From: Fallopia convolvulus
Lineage: Eukaryota; Streptophyta; Magnoliopsida; Caryophyllales; Polygonaceae
Assembly: GCA_964016875.1 (NCBI GenBank)
Contig: OZ024721.1
Span: forward strand, 36,622,823 to 36,686,822
Reading direction: 5' to 3'
Length of the DNA: 64,000 nucleotides
Below, one piece after another: positions 1 through 11,091 of this stretch (positions are counted from its first letter, which is position 1; the number at the start of each line of letters is the position of its first letter). Under the pieces are notes generated by a model. That model ran no database searches. It was given only the letters and a program-made list of their open reading frames with translations, and was not told the DNA's origin. A program made the position numbers and the translations under genes.

Positions 1-2
1 AA

Positions 3-1262
3 CAACCGCTGGCGGTGCAATTCCCTGTTCTTGTTGAGGGAGTCAAGTTTGAGCTGAAATCCGGGTTGATCCACCTTTTGCCTTCCTTCCATGGGCTTAG
101 TGGTGAAGACCCCAACAAACATCTTTCTGAATTTCATGCTGTGTGCTCAAGCATGAAGCCTGCTGATGTGACTCATGACCAGATCGCACTAAGAGCCTTT
201 CCTTTTTCTCTTAAGGATCAGGCTAAAGAATGGTTTTACTACTTGGCTCCGAGAAGTATTAATACATGGGCTAAGATGAAGGAAGCTTTTCTGGAGAAGT
301 ACTTCCCTGCTACAAGGCTCAATGATCTGAAAAAGCGAATCAGTAATATCGAACAAGAATCTAATGAGTCCTTGTACGAATACTATGAGAGATTCAAGAG
401 GTTGATAGCCAGCTGTCCTTTCCATGGCTACACTGATCAAGATCTGATTTTATATCTTTTCAATAGCCTCTTGGATGATGAGAGAAGAATGGTCAATGCA
501 GCTTGCCAAGGTAACATTCTCAACAAGACTCCTGCTGCTGCGTTTGAACTATTCACACAACTGTGTGAGGGCACAAGACAGTTCAGAAAAGAGACTAGCT
601 CAAGAGCTGCAAATGCTATGGTGGCTAACTCAAGAATCCAAGATGAAGTCACTGAGTTGAAAACAATGATGAAGCAGCTTTTGCAACAAGGTGGTAGACA
701 ACAGGTGAAGGCTTGTGAAATTTGCTTTGATAACATGCACCCCACTGATTCCTGCCCTACACTTCAAGATCAGAATGCTGAGGTGAATGCAGTGGGAGGA
801 TATGGACCACCTAGACCGAGGTATGACCCCTTCTCCAACACCTACAATCCAGGCTGGAGGGATCATCCTAATCTGAGGTATGGTAATTCTAGCAATCAGC
901 AGTTCAACCATCAAGGTGTCCAAGCTCAGTACAGACCGCCTTTCCAACCTCAGGCTCAGGGAGTGAATCAGAATGCTATGTCCACAGAGGATATGGTCCG
1001 ACAGTTGAATCAGTCAGTTTCTACGATGCATGGTTCTCTAACTCAGCTTCAACAGGAAACTAAGTCTAGTATAAAGAATTTAGAGAACCAAGTTAGTCAG
1101 ATTGCTGAGGCAGTAAGCAAACTGGAAGCTAGAGATTCAAGTAAGTTACCGTCTCAGACAAAGCTCAACCCGAGGGCTAATGTCAGTTTTATCTCCATTT
1201 ATGATGGTTCTAAGGCAGAACAAGTATACCAGCTAAGAAAGGTTACAGAAATAGAGGAATAG
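3..1262 (+). CDS. gag: Retrotransposon gag (partial at 5' end)
   Basis: The reading frame is open from the window edge, so the true start is upstream. It has a retrotransposon gag (PF03732-type) domain over about residues 25-190, including the 'AKEWFYYL' and 'EAFLEKYFP' patterns. At about residue 234 a zinc knuckle reads C-x2-C-x4-H-x4-C (CEICFDNMHPTDSC). A Gln/Pro-rich stretch follows and then a heptad-like coiled coil at about 330-370. Gag forms the virus-like particle and packages element RNA. The frame stops at TAG 1260-1262 and reopens in the same frame as protease, so the stop is either a mutation or a read-through site. Confidence 0.9.
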   Translation, partial: QPLAVQFPVLVEGVKFELKSGLIHLLPSFHGLSGEDPNKHLSEFHAVCSSMKPADVTHDQIALRAFPFSLKDQAKEWFYYLAPRSINTWAKMKEAFLEKYFPATRLNDLKKRISNIEQESNESLYEYYERFKRLIASCPFHGYTDQDLILYLFNSLLDDERRMVNAACQGNILNKTPAAAFELFTQLCEGTRQFRKETSSRAANAMVANSRIQDEVTELKTMMKQLLQQGGRQQVKACEICFDNMHPTDSCPTLQDQNAEVNAVGGYGPPRPRYDPFSNTYNPGWRDHPNLRYGNSSNQQFNHQGVQAQYRPPFQPQAQGVNQNAMSTEDMVRQLNQSVSTMHGSLTQLQQETKSSIKNLENQVSQIAEAVSKLEARDSSKLPSQTKLNPRANVSFISIYDGSKAEQVYQLRKVTEIEE

Positions 1263-1274
1263 AACGAAGGGCAA

Positions 1275-2102
1275 TTGCTCGGCTTGGCTGCTCAAAGCGC
1301 GGCCGAGCAATGTGCACCCCGCGCAACACAGTCCCAGTTGGGATTGCGCGGGCAAGAAGGCGAAAGCGCGGCCGCGCAATTTGATGCAAAGCCGCGCAAT
1401 CTGGACGAGCTGGAAGACACTTCTGCATCTCTTCTGAAAGCCTATGTACCTGTACCACCCTTTCCTGAAGCCTTGAAAGAGACCCGGAAATTGAAAAATG
1501 ATAAAGAGTTGTTCGAGGTCTTCAGTACATGCAGAGTAAATGTCCCGTTGTTGAAATTGATCAAAAGTGTACCTCGGTACGCTAAGTTTTTGAAGGAGCT
1601 GTGCACTCTGAAAAGGGGACAGATGGAGAAAAGTCAGAAGCAAGTTAAAGAGAAAGAACATGTGTCTGCTGTGTTTCAAAAGCGTTTGCCTGAGAAGTGC
1701 AGTGACCCTGGCATGTTCACCATACCTTGCATGATTGGAAGCACCAAGGTGAATGAGGCTTTGATTGATTTAGGTGCATCTGTCAATGTGATTTCTTCTT
1801 CCTTATATGAGAAACTCGGTATGGGACCAATGAAAGAGACCCGGACCATAGTGGAGTTGGCTGATCATTCCACAGTGAGGCCCAAAGGAAAAATTGAAGA
1901 TGTATGGGTTACAGTGGACTCCTTGCAATTTCCGGCTGACTTTCTAGTAATGGACATGGGATCGGGAGCTGGAAAGATGTCTATGTTGCTAGGACGACCA
2001 TTCTTGAAGACTGCGAATACAAGGATTGACATACCGCAAGGCACACTGAAGATGGGGTTCGATGGGAAGGAGATCGAATTCCATAGCTCGTATCCTTCTT
2101 AA
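1275..2102 (+). CDS. Retroelement aspartic protease with palindrome-rich linker, in frame with gag
   Basis: This continues the gag frame after the TAG at 1260. The first roughly 45 residues are encoded by a GC-rich block of repeated palindromic words and look like low-complexity linker. The protease core follows: 'LIDLGASVNVIS' holds the catalytic Asp in a D-L-G-A-S variant usual for Tat/Athila elements, and 'LLGRPFLKTA' is the second flap-side motif. The protease cleaves the gag polyprotein. The frame ends with TAA about 30 residues after LGRPFL, where a complete element would continue into reverse transcriptase. It therefore looks like a purposely short gag-protease product, or a fixed deletion derivative. 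Confidence 0.8.
   Translation: MLGLAAQSAAEQCAPRATQSQLGLRGQEGESAAAQFDAKPRNLDELEDTSASLLKAYVPVPPFPEALKETRKLKNDKELFEVFSTCRVNVPLLKLIKSVPRYAKFLKELCTLKRGQMEKSQKQVKEKEHVSAVFQKRLPEKCSDPGMFTIPCMIGSTKVNEALIDLGASVNVISSSLYEKLGMGPMKETRTIVELADHSTVRPKGKIEDVWVTVDSLQFPADFLVMDMGSGAGKMSMLLGRPFLKTANTRIDIPQGTLKMGFDGKEIEFHSSYPS
1278..1400 (+). repeat. Palindromic word cluster, gag-protease linker (element 1)
   Basis: This block contains 'gctcgg', 'aagcgcggccgagcaa', 'cagttgggattgcgcggg', the perfect 12-bp palindrome GCGCGGCCGCGC at 1366-1377, and 'gccgcgcaat'. The same words in similar order recur at 2335-2500 and 6412-6520. Here they are translated in frame between gag and protease. Confidence 0.85.
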
Positions 2103-3061
2103 TATCCTTTTTACGTCAAGCAAAAGACGTTAAACAAGCGCTTCTTGGGAGGCAACCCATGTTTTAGGATAGATTTGCTTTGATTTTTGCTTTCAATTTT
2201 AAAATTTTTGTTTTTGTTAGTTAGTTTTGGCAGAAATAATCCTCAGATATACAGGTAGCTCGGGCAAGCTTAGAAGTAAAAGGGGCTAAAAACTCGGTAT
2301 TGGGACGAAAATTTCGTGGTCAAGAATCTGGAACGATCCCGAGCAATGCAGGCTCAGAGGAGAAAGCGCGGCTTGGGCAAGGAAAAGCGCAGCCGCGCAA
2401 TCCCAGCCCCGAAGCCGCGCAATTGTAACTGGGACATGAATGCGCGGGATCGCCAATGCGCGGCCGCGCAATTCCGCGCGATCCTGCGCATTGGTCCGCT
2501 TTTCGGGAGACCCTTTTAATAAAAGCCCGAAGCCTTATTTTTTACAGCACTTATTCGACATCCTCCTTCCTCATTCTCTCCTCAACCTCCATTGAAGGCA
2601 AGGTCCCAAGCTTCACCCAAGTCCATTCAAGTCGGATTTTCGAGCAAATTCAAGCAAGGAACTCACATTCGAGCGGAATTCAAGTAAGTTTTTCACAATC
2701 TCCTCTTAAATTTCGGTTTTTGATAGATTAAATCTAGATCTAGGTTTGACTAGAAAAGCCCGAATTTGACCCCTTTAGGCTCGGATTTAGGCTTAAGTTC
2801 TTCATAAAAGTTCGTTTATTGCATGATTCTAGCCTAGATTTGTGTTTTATTTGAGCTTTTTCTACAAATCCGAATTTGACCTAGAATTTGAATTTAATTT
2901 GGATTAAATTGTTCTAGGTAGTGGGGGAAGAGAGTGATTGAGTGATTTAATTGCTTAATTCCGTGAAATATTGTTGTGGTTGTCCTTGCCGGGACAACGG
3001 AATTGCGTTTGCTTGTTTGTTTTGTGCTGTTGTGCAGGTTGTTTTCTGAATTTCTGAATTA
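2103..3061 (+). other. Spacer between protease and ORF2 with second palindromic word cluster
   Basis: No gene is supported here. At 2128-2165 is the 'gcgcttcttgggaggcaaccca' type signature that follows the polyprotein in Athila/Tat elements, which shows that the pol deletion ends just before it. 2335-2500 repeats the word block of the linker and LTR, with GCGCGGCCGCGC at 2458-2469. 2520-3061 resembles an ORF2 leader. A TATA-like 'ttttaataaaag' at 2514 and a CT-rich stretch at 2565-2600 could start a subgenomic transcript, or the region could be an intron ending before the ATG at 3062. Confidence 0.6.
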
Positions 3062-4695
3062 ATGGCTCCAAAGAGAAGTAGAAGGGATGGTGCATCATCA
3101 TCACAATCTGCTAGTCAGGGCGTACATCTGGTTCCACCTGCTGTGGTGGGAGAGACCACCCCAGAATCTTTAGGGATTAACCTGACAAAGAATAGTCACA
3201 TAATCCGATTTGAGCTTCTGAAAGACAGGCAGTGGAAAGCAACTCGGTTCATTGACTGGAACCTAATGAATGAGATTGGGATAGCTCACTTGTTGAATGA
3301 GATAGGAGCATATTTGCAAATGGGTGAGTTTTTGAAGCTGTGTGAACCCACCTTTAAGGGGCTGACACTGGAGTTTCTGAGCACTTTGTCTACTGATTTC
3401 AAGGGTGAAGGAGAGATAAAGTTTTGGCTAGGAGGTGTTAGGAGGAAGATGACTTTGAAAGAAGTCAACCGGGTGTTTGGGTTCAGTTACTTTTATGAAA
3501 AGGATGTTGTGCTGACTGAGGCTAGTGCTACATGGGCTGACAAGCACTTCTGGAGAGCCATCACAGGGAGACCCAAGTATGAGCCATCTAAAGAAAAGGC
3601 TTCTCCCATCACTCATCCCGCTATTAAAGTTTTCCAGCGGTTTATTGCAAGTACTTTGAATGGGAGAGGTGATGGGGGCAACAATTGTCCCAAGAAAGAC
3701 GTGACTGTGTTGGCTGCTTGCTTGAAGAGGAAGAGACTGAACTTGGGTGCAATGTTGATGTATCACATGACTCATGTTAGCAACAAAGGCGGTGGAGCTA
3801 TTTGTATTGGTGGGATTGTGACTTTCCTAGCCAAGCATTTTGGTCTCGATCTTAGCAGGTTACATGTTGATATTCCGCCCTTACCTATTGACTGCACCAT
3901 GCTGAAGAAAATGGGCGCTCTCTACAAGTACAGGAACTCTTATTTCTGGGTGATTGGTGATTCTGGGAAGCTATGAAGCTTCCTGATGGACAACGAGTGC
4001 AGATTGGGAACAATCCAGCTAAATGGTTCATTGAAGTTCAGGCTGGAGATTTAGATGTGGATACCGTTAAGGGCCCGGTTAGGGGTAAAAAGACGGTTCC
4101 AGTTCCTATTGTGGTGGATTCTGATGAAGAGGAGATGGATGAAGATTTTATCATGTCTGAAGAAGAAGAATCTGCTGAGGCAGAAGACACTGATGAGGAT
4201 GAGGAGTCTGAGGAAGACGATCAGCAAAGACAGTTTGATCTGTCTATACCTGCTGGAGGTGTACACTACTCTGATGCTCAATATAACTAGATGATGGAGA
4301 TGATGAGACAGATGCAGCTGGACAACACACAAAAATACATTGCTATGTCTTCTCACATTGATCAGAGCTTCCAGAGTATGCGGGGTTATGTGGATGATAG
4401 GTTTACCTCGTACCAAACTCGACAGGATCAGCAGCTTGCTGTTTTTCAGGCCCGCCAGGATGAGCAGTTCAGACTGCTCAACACTAGATTGGATGGATGG
4501 AGTTCAGCGGGCTATCCACCTCATCAGTCTTATCCTCAGTATGCCTTTCCCGATCCTCCATGTCCTCAGTTTCCGCCATACCAGCCGCCACCAAGACAAG
4601 AGTTCCCGCCATATCAACCACCTCAGCCAGAGTATCCACCGGAGTACCAGCCACCGCCACCACAAGATTTTCCGCCTTATTACCCGGACAACTAG
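3062..4695 (+). pseudogene. Athila/Tat ORF2 (ATHILA ORF-1-like / putative plant transposon protein), broken in three
   Basis: The first piece (3062-3976) starts MAPKRSRRDG, a basic nuclear-type N-terminus. It carries the domain shared with the ORF2 of the 57-64 kb element: compare 'LTLEFLSTLSTDF' here with 'LTSEFLATLETSF' there, and 'LAKHFGLDLSRL' with 'LATNLGVDLTRY'. The frame then shifts with an ATGA overlap at 3973. The second piece (3973-4290) is strongly acidic (runs of Glu/Asp). It ends at TAG 4288-4290, and in the same frame the third piece (4291-4695) holds a Gln-rich coiled coil and a Pro/Tyr/Gln-rich tail of repeated 'PPYQPP' units. The function of ORF2 is not established; an envelope-like or nuclear role has been suggested for such ORFs. 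One frameshift and one nonsense codon make this copy defective. Confidence 0.75.
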
Positions 4696-6130
4696 AGTTT
4701 TGTGAGTTTTTCTCTTTCCTTTACCTTTTTACTATACTTTGGGGACAAAGTATGTTTTAAGCATGGGGGAAGGGAATTACTTGTTTGCATTCATGTAGTT
4801 GCATTAGTTTAGGTCATATTTAAAAAATTTTGCATGCATTGATTAAAATTCTTGAAAAAATGAAAAAAAATCAGAAAAATTTGAAAAATACAAAAAAATC
4901 GCATTTAGGTTCTTATTTCCCCAATGTTTGATTTCTCTTGTTTTTCAACGCTAAGTATTAATTCTAACCCATGATTTGCATGATTTGCTGAAGTTGATAT
5001 GATATGAGCATGATCATTGATTGATTACCTTGATAATAGGATGGAGCATGTATTTAGCTTGAGTATTTGATTTATTCTGAAATTCTAGACAAAACTTTAC
5101 CTTGTGAGATTTTTGGCCTTTCATGATCATATTTGTCTCTATATTCTTGAGTGTATCGCCATGATTATCTAGCTCTAGAACTTGCGTTATGACTCTGTTT
5201 CAAGACTGCTAAATATGATTGAATACATGACATTAAAATGATTGAGGCAATGTTTCTTATAGCCTATTATTTTCCCTTCCTACCTTGACAAGATCCATGT
5301 TTTGACACCCCTATTTCTTTGAGTTTTTAGCCTATTTTGTTAGCTCCACAAAATGATTCCTAGCCTAATAAGCTTGACCCATAATCCGAGATTTAGGACT
5401 TTAGGTTTTGTTTGAGTTTTGTGTAAGTATGATATAAGTATGGGGGAGTTGGAGGAAAGGTGGAAGAAAAAGAGGAAATAAAACTCTTGTGTGAGCAAAG
5501 TGAAAAAAATGAAGATGTAAGGTTTGTTAAAAAGCAAAAGAAAGAAAATTTGTGCTTCATTGTTAAATAGTCTTCATTAGTGTGAAAGAAAAGAGTTGAG
5601 AAGAGGAAAAAAAAAAGCAAAGTGTTTGAATGAAAGTTTAAGGAGTTGGTAGAGTGAAGTTGGAAGTATTATGAGGAAGTGTGAATTTCGGTTTAGGACT
5701 AGTTCTTTATCCCGGATTTAGCACCACATGCCAAATATGATTCCTTCCTAATTTTTCTTTACCTTGGCCCCATTACAAGCCTTAAAAAGACCTCATGATT
5801 TTTGTTATGTGTTTGATCCCCAGCGGTGGAGATTTAGAACTCTGATGCAAGCATATGGTAGTCTAGTTTTCATGGTTGATTTTGAGTGAAACACATACCT
5901 TTAAATACTTGAGAGTGAGAGTAAAACACATTATCCTTGGTGAGGTCTAGAATGAATGAATGGTCTTTGCTCTATGCTTATGATGATGCATGTTAGGAAG
6001 TCTTGGTTGGGTTTTCAATTATATGTGAAATGCTTTTTTGACTTGAGATGGATGTATGATTGCATTTCTATGGTGTGATTTAGATTTATGACTTGCTTGA
6101 GGACAAGCAAGGGTTAAGCATGAGGGAATT
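4696..6130 (+). other. 3' noncoding region of element 1 with polypurine-like tracts
   Basis: There is no coding region. Purine tracts of the form 'aag(t/c)atggggg' occur at 4740-4776 and 5436-5460. A related tract immediately precedes the LTR at 6091-6130 ('gaggacaagcaagggttaagcatgaggg'), the expected site of plus-strand priming. The upstream copies could be extra priming sites. The rest is AT-rich sequence without structure I can name. Confidence 0.6.
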
Positions 6131-7531
6131 TGATAGCTTGCATATAGGAGTAGTTTAGTTGCATGTTTTATATATGTTTTAGTTAGTTTTAGATTAGTTT
6201 TTATGTAGTTTTTTAGGTTTTGTGTTGTCGGGTATTATGCGCTGGTTTGCTCGGTTTTACAGGGTTTTAGGTTCAGGAGCAACAGCGGGGCGAGTACAGA
6301 TTGACCATGGCGGTGGTGGACGAGTCAAGGGAGCTAAGGAATGCTAGAATGATGGTTGGAGAAGAGCTAAGCAAGTTACAAAGCAAAGCCAAGCCAAGTA
6401 CAAAAGCTCGGGATTGAACCCGAGCAACCAGCTCGCGCATTTGCAACTGGGAAGAGATTGCGCGGGGAGGACAAAGCGCGGCCGCGCATTGTGGGGCCGA
6501 TGTCGCGCATTCGGGAGCTTTTCAGCGAGCAAGGATTTGGGCCGAGCTATGGTTTTGGGCTTTGACATTTGGGTTTTTGGGCTAATGTTATCCGAGTGTA
6601 TGATTTAAGATATAATGTTTGGGGTTATTTTTAGTAAGACATATAAATACTTTATGTTAGTTTTATTTTCATAACGTTTTATCAACTTTGGAGGCTAGGG
6701 TTTTCTCTCTAGAGGAAAACTTAAACCTTTGTAAGTTTTCTTAATTTTAATTATGAATTGCTAATTTTCCTTTGTGTTTGACTAGTTATTGAAATCGTAG
6801 ATTGCATATTATTGTGAGGTTTGATTGATTCTCATCAACTTGGATAGGTTTTATTCCCTGTGCTTTAATTGAATCAGAATTATTCTAGGGTTTTGTTAGA
6901 TTAGCTACCTAATAAAATTTCTAGGTTAATTTACAACTAATCTGATTGATGCACGTTCGGGGTTGATTAGATAAAGTAGCATCTATAATTGTTTGGACCC
7001 GTTCGGGCTATTCAAATGTAGAAGGGAATAAATCCACAAATAACTTAGATGTCTGTTTGCTCTAAGTGTTTGTTTTTATTGATAACTTGATTCGTAAAGC
7101 TGTCGTTTAATTAAATCTAGATATTGTTTTAGGTTGTTAAATGATTAGGGTTGTTTAGACTGTTAGTTCTTTCAACTGTTTATGAAGTTTGGGTCATAAT
7201 CCTTAGTAGGAGTATAATCCACAATAGATTATTCAAGGGAATTGAGAATCAAGACAATCAATGATCAATAAGCATATCTATGATGGATGTAACTAGTTGA
7301 ACATATTTCTCTCTCATATATTTACAATCAAACTTTGCATTCATAATTAGTTTTTAGTTTGCATATTAGATTAGATTTCCAATCGTAAAACCCCCCATCT
7401 TTAGTTACTTAGCACTTAAGTAATAACATTAATAAACGAGTCTCTGTGGGATCGACCCTTGCTTACCATTCTACTCAGATTGGTTAAGTTAGGATTCTTT
7501 GATAAGTAAACGATTGAAAAATACCTCATCA
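6131..7531 (+). repeat. 3' LTR of element 1 (1401 bp)
   Basis: It begins TGATAGCTTGC directly after the purine tract and ends TACCTCATCA, giving TG...CA termini. A TATA-like 'acatataaatac' lies at about 6640. The U3 part carries the palindromic word cluster at 6412-6520, with GCGCGGCCGCGC at 6476-6487. The right border is fixed by the start of sequence shared with the second copy of the gene block (7532 aligns with 13183). The matching 5' LTR and the target-site duplication lie outside the window. Confidence 0.85.
6412..6520 (+). repeat. Palindromic word cluster in LTR of element 1
   Basis: It repeats the order seen at 1278-1400: 'cgagcaa', 'caactgggaagagattgcgcgg', GCGCGGCCGCGC at 6476-6487, 'gtcgcgcattcgg'. 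It lies in U3, upstream of the TATA-like sequence. Confidence 0.85.
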
Positions 7532-7536
7532 ACAAG

Positions 7537-7655
7537 TACTTGATGAGTACAAATTGGGCGTTGATGAAGAGAAGGCTTCTCTGGACAAGGACTATCCATC
7601 CCCTCCTGACTTGCATGCTCTCCTCATAAAAGAGTACAAACTCCCTAACCCTTAA
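7537..7655 (+). pseudogene. Tail of small unknown gene, truncated by LTR insertion
   Basis: The last roughly 39 codons match the 3' end of the open frame at 13007-13306, including 'DEYKLGVDEEKASLDKDYP' and the end 'YKLPNP', with TAA at 7653-7655. Everything upstream was replaced by element 1. A second, internally deleted relic sits at 7993-8034: the two 'gagtacaaa' direct repeats of the original tail have been joined. Confidence 0.7.
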
Positions 7656-8224
7656 TTTGAATGTTTTTCGGTTCAATTAGAAGTTTGTGTTGTTGGGCAT
7701 CTTCAATTGCACTTGGGCAGTTTTCTTTGTTTTGGGAGGTGGGTTATTTTGTTTTGGTAGAAGCAGGTGGTTCATTTCTAACCATTGAAGTTTAAATATC
7801 AAGAAGATGACGGAAAAGTAGTATCGAATCCGGGTTAATTTCGAATATTTTGATAGTCTGCTCAAAATCGGAATTATTTGGTTTTTTTTGGGCATCTTTG
7901 ATGGGAGCTTTTTTTAGCATCTTTTGGAGCATTTGAAGTTTGTGTTGTTGGGCATCTTGATTGCATCTTTGATTGCATGTTTTTCGGTTAGGCCATTTGC
8001 AAGTCCTTTATGAGTACAAACTCCCTAACCGTTAACTTGCATTTTGTTTTGGAGCATTAGTTACAACTATAGTTAACTGATGTTTTTCAAATGTTCTGAA
8101 TTTACGGATAATTGAATTGATTTCCCTCATAGTTATTCATTATTATACTGTTGAATTTATAAAATAACTGATCTCCCATAGGTGGTGCACGACATCAACA
8201 ATTCAGACAAATTCTGCTCCGCAC

Positions 8225-9318
8225 CTACCGGACGACATTAGAAAAAAATACTACTCTTGTTGTCGCCCGAGGATTTACTCCGGTGCCAGCTCGTATGCGT
8301 CGAGTGGATGGCCTTGATAAGGAGTAGCGAATTTCTGCAACGACACGTACGCAACTCAAAGGCAAATCCTAGAAGACGGATGTTGATGACGGTCCAAGGC
8401 CACAACTGTGATTGTGTGACGTTAAATGAAACTACATTTGCCGAAACTTCCTACTCACTTCGGCAACTAGGGGAGTTCGGTTCGAATCCAGCCATGTGGT
8501 GCATCATCTCTTATATTAACGGGTTGTTCCTGCTGACACGGGGGATAGACAAGGGGGATTTTGCCCCGTTACAGCTCTGGAACCCCGCACTCAGAAAGAA
8601 GCTGCTATTGCCAACTGTTTCGTATGCGCCTCCAATAAAAAATGCTTTGGGGACACTTGGCCTTCCTCTTGGCCTGGGTTATGACGTCGAAAGCGATGAT
8701 TATATGGTGGTCATGTTAATCTTTTGTTGTTTCCGGTTGGACCGTGTCGCTGTGTTCAGCCTCAAGAATTTTACATGGACGCTGAAGAGCCCGGACATTC
8801 AACTCCGTTGGAGACCAAACTTATGGTATCAAGAGGGCTGCTATTTCAAAGGGGTGTTGTATTTCTTGAACAACGACCATCCTAGTGATTTATCCAAAAG
8901 CAGACTGGTTTCGTACACATTGTCCACTGGGGTGATGACGATTAAATCTTTTCCGGCATAAGTTGCCAGTCATCTTCAGGCATTGGGCAAGGTTGCAGTT
9001 ATCGACAATGGGTCGACGTTGGCGGTTACTAATTGCGTGTATGACTTGTGGGTTATGAGAGAGTCGGACGGGAATGTGGAATGGGTAAGGCAATACACCT
9101 TTCACTTCTCATGGGTTCGTGCCATACATTTCAGGCCCAACAATAATGAATTGTTACACCCACTTTAACCCATTGAAGATAATCTAGAACCGGCGCCGCC
9201 GCTGCTCCTATATCACCTCCTTGGTGATATCTTCACTCGTTGAGTGGTGAACAAGCCACATCTGAGGAGCACCATTCATTACATATCTGAGTACGTACCA
9301 AGTCTGCTGCTGCTTTAG
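8225..9318 (+). pseudogene. F-box/FBA gene 1, copy A, broken
   Basis: It encodes an N-terminal F-box ('LPDDIRKK...SPEDLLRCQLVCVEWMALI') followed by an F-box-associated beta-propeller-like region ('LQLWNPALRK', 'LGLGYDVESDDYMVV', 'VAVFSLKNFTWT', 'GCYFKGVLYFL'), ending 'YVPSLLLL'. Intact relatives are substrate receptors of SCF ubiquitin ligases. Relative to copy B, one A is missing in the A-run at 8241-8247, which shifts the F-box out of frame. In-frame stops follow at TAA 8959-8961, TAA 9166-9168 and TGA near 9241. The TAA at 8959 is shared with copy B and so predates the duplication; the frameshift and the later stops are specific to A. A 'tcccatag' before 8182 could be a splice acceptor joining an upstream exon. 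Confidence 0.8.
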
Positions 9319-9984
9319 TGGATTGATGTTTTTCTTGCAATTATGTGGTTGGATTTTGGTAGTGCATTGCACACTCTACTGATACAGATTGCACACTTCT
9401 AACTGTTTAAGAACCCCCGTTCCCTATCATATGATTTTATAATTCACAACCACCACTAAAATGGTAATTATGTATTCTTAAACATAACACTTACGACTGG
9501 GCTAATTTTCTTTTTAAGGGAATGAATCTTATGTTATAGTAAAAAAATAAATTGGCCAAGATGTTTTTAGGGAATAGATTTTATTTTATTACTCCCTTTT
9601 ATTTCCTTTTCATCTGCCGCTAGGCTTACTACCGCCTTAGTTCTACGTATTTAAATTAAATGACCTTGATCAAAAAATTAAATGACCGTTATTATTTGAA
9701 CTGATTAATTAAGTAAATCAACGTATTTAGAACTTGAAAATAAAACAATAAAACAGTCTTAATTTTTTGGGTACAACCACCAAACCGTCATTAAGGAACG
9801 GTTACTTTCGTCCTAATAATTCGAATCAATCGCGTGTAACATTAACTCCCTCAGTTCCCAACGTGTTCTATATAAATAATAGGCCCTTCGTATCGTTTCT
9901 CTCCTTACTAATCAATCTCTGTAAAGAAAAAAAAAACAAATCCTCAACAGATCTCCATATATCATCATGTTTCGATTGGCAATC

Positions 9985-11091
9985 ATGTCCTAGAGGTACG
10001 TCCAAACATGTCCCCAAACTTACCTCCTGAATGAGATTCGAGACGAGATATTACTCGACATGTCGGTTGAGGATTTTGTACGATCTCAAATTGTATGCAC
10101 TAAGTGGATGGCCATAATCAAGAGTAGTCGGTTTGTCCAACTTCATCTAAGAAGGTCACAAGCAACTTATCACCGACGCATGCTTATGATGGTACAAGGT
10201 CCGGTCCAGGATTGTGTGACTCGACAAGAAACGGCAATGAACCCAACATCCGGTTCACTCCTTGCTCTTGGTGATCCAGAAGTTAAAGAATCGTCGTTCA
10301 TAATCTCTTGTACGGATGGCGTGTTTCTCTTGAGACATGGTACTTTCATGGAAGAATTCGCACCATTACAACTCTAGAATCCCGCCCTCAACAAATTCCT
10401 CACATTGCCGGATGTACCCGGGTGTAACGACGACCCATTTGTACGGGCAGAAGTTGCTGACCTTGTGATCGGATACTACTCGGAGAACGACGATTACAAG
10501 ATCGTTAGATTCATTTTCTTCGCGTATACGCTGCAGTATGTGGCTGTTTTTAGCGTGAAGACCTTTGCATGGACGGTGCAGCCAGTCTCCCGACACGATA
10601 TCAAGTGGGAGTATTGTATGTGGCATATCAATCCATGCTTCTTCAAGGGGGCGTTATACTTCGTATGCTATAATTACTTTGATGGTGTAACAACGTGGAA
10701 GTTGGTTTCGTTCGAGGTGTCAACGGGAATGATCAACACAACGGATCTGCCACAAGAATTGAACGCGCCAATGGTTTGAATGATGAGATCTATAGTAATT
10801 GACGATGGCTCCACGTTAGCTATCTCAGATTTCATGAATTCCATGTGGGTTTTTAACGAGTCAAACGTGGGATGGATCAAGAAATACACTTTTGATCTCC
10901 CAAGTGCACAGGCTGTACACGTCAAGCAAAACAATGACGTAGTAATACACCCAGACCCAGACGATCCCCGTAACAGTGTGTGCTTTATCGTTTATAACCT
11001 TGATTCCAAAATGCGTAAGTCATTTAGGTGGCTAGACGTGGATTACATTCGTCACATTTGTGAATACGTTCCAAGTTTTCTGCTTCTTTAG
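9985..11091 (+). pseudogene. F-box/FBA gene 2, copy A, three nonsense codons
   Basis: One frame runs from ATG 9985 to TAG 11091 without any indel but with three stops: TAG at codon 3 (9991-9993, CAG in copy B), TAG at 10375-10377 (TGG in B) and TGA at 10777-10779 (TGG in B). All three are explained by single C-to-T or G-to-A changes, as expected from deamination of methylated cytosine. The product would be an F-box ('NEIRDEILLDMSVEDFVRS') plus FBA region ending 'EYVPSFLLL', a paralogue of gene 1. A restart at 10060 would lose the first F-box helix. Transcription cannot be judged from sequence. Confidence 0.8.

Larger units (their letters stand above)
1..7531 (+). mobile_element. Non-autonomous Tat/Athila-like Ty3/gypsy element 1 (5' part outside window)
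   Basis: The order is gag, protease, spacer, ORF2, long 3' noncoding region and 3' LTR, on the plus strand. There is no reverse transcriptase, RNase H or integrase between protease and ORF2, so this copy must be mobilised by proteins of another element. The Tat/Athila assignment rests on the gag domain, the DLGAS protease motif, the 'gggaggcaaccca' signature after the polyprotein (around 2148), an extra ORF2 downstream, and the 'gaggacaagcaag' sequence just before the LTR. Its 5' LTR lies to the left of the window. The 3' LTR ends at 7531 inside a duplicated gene block. Confidence 0.85.
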
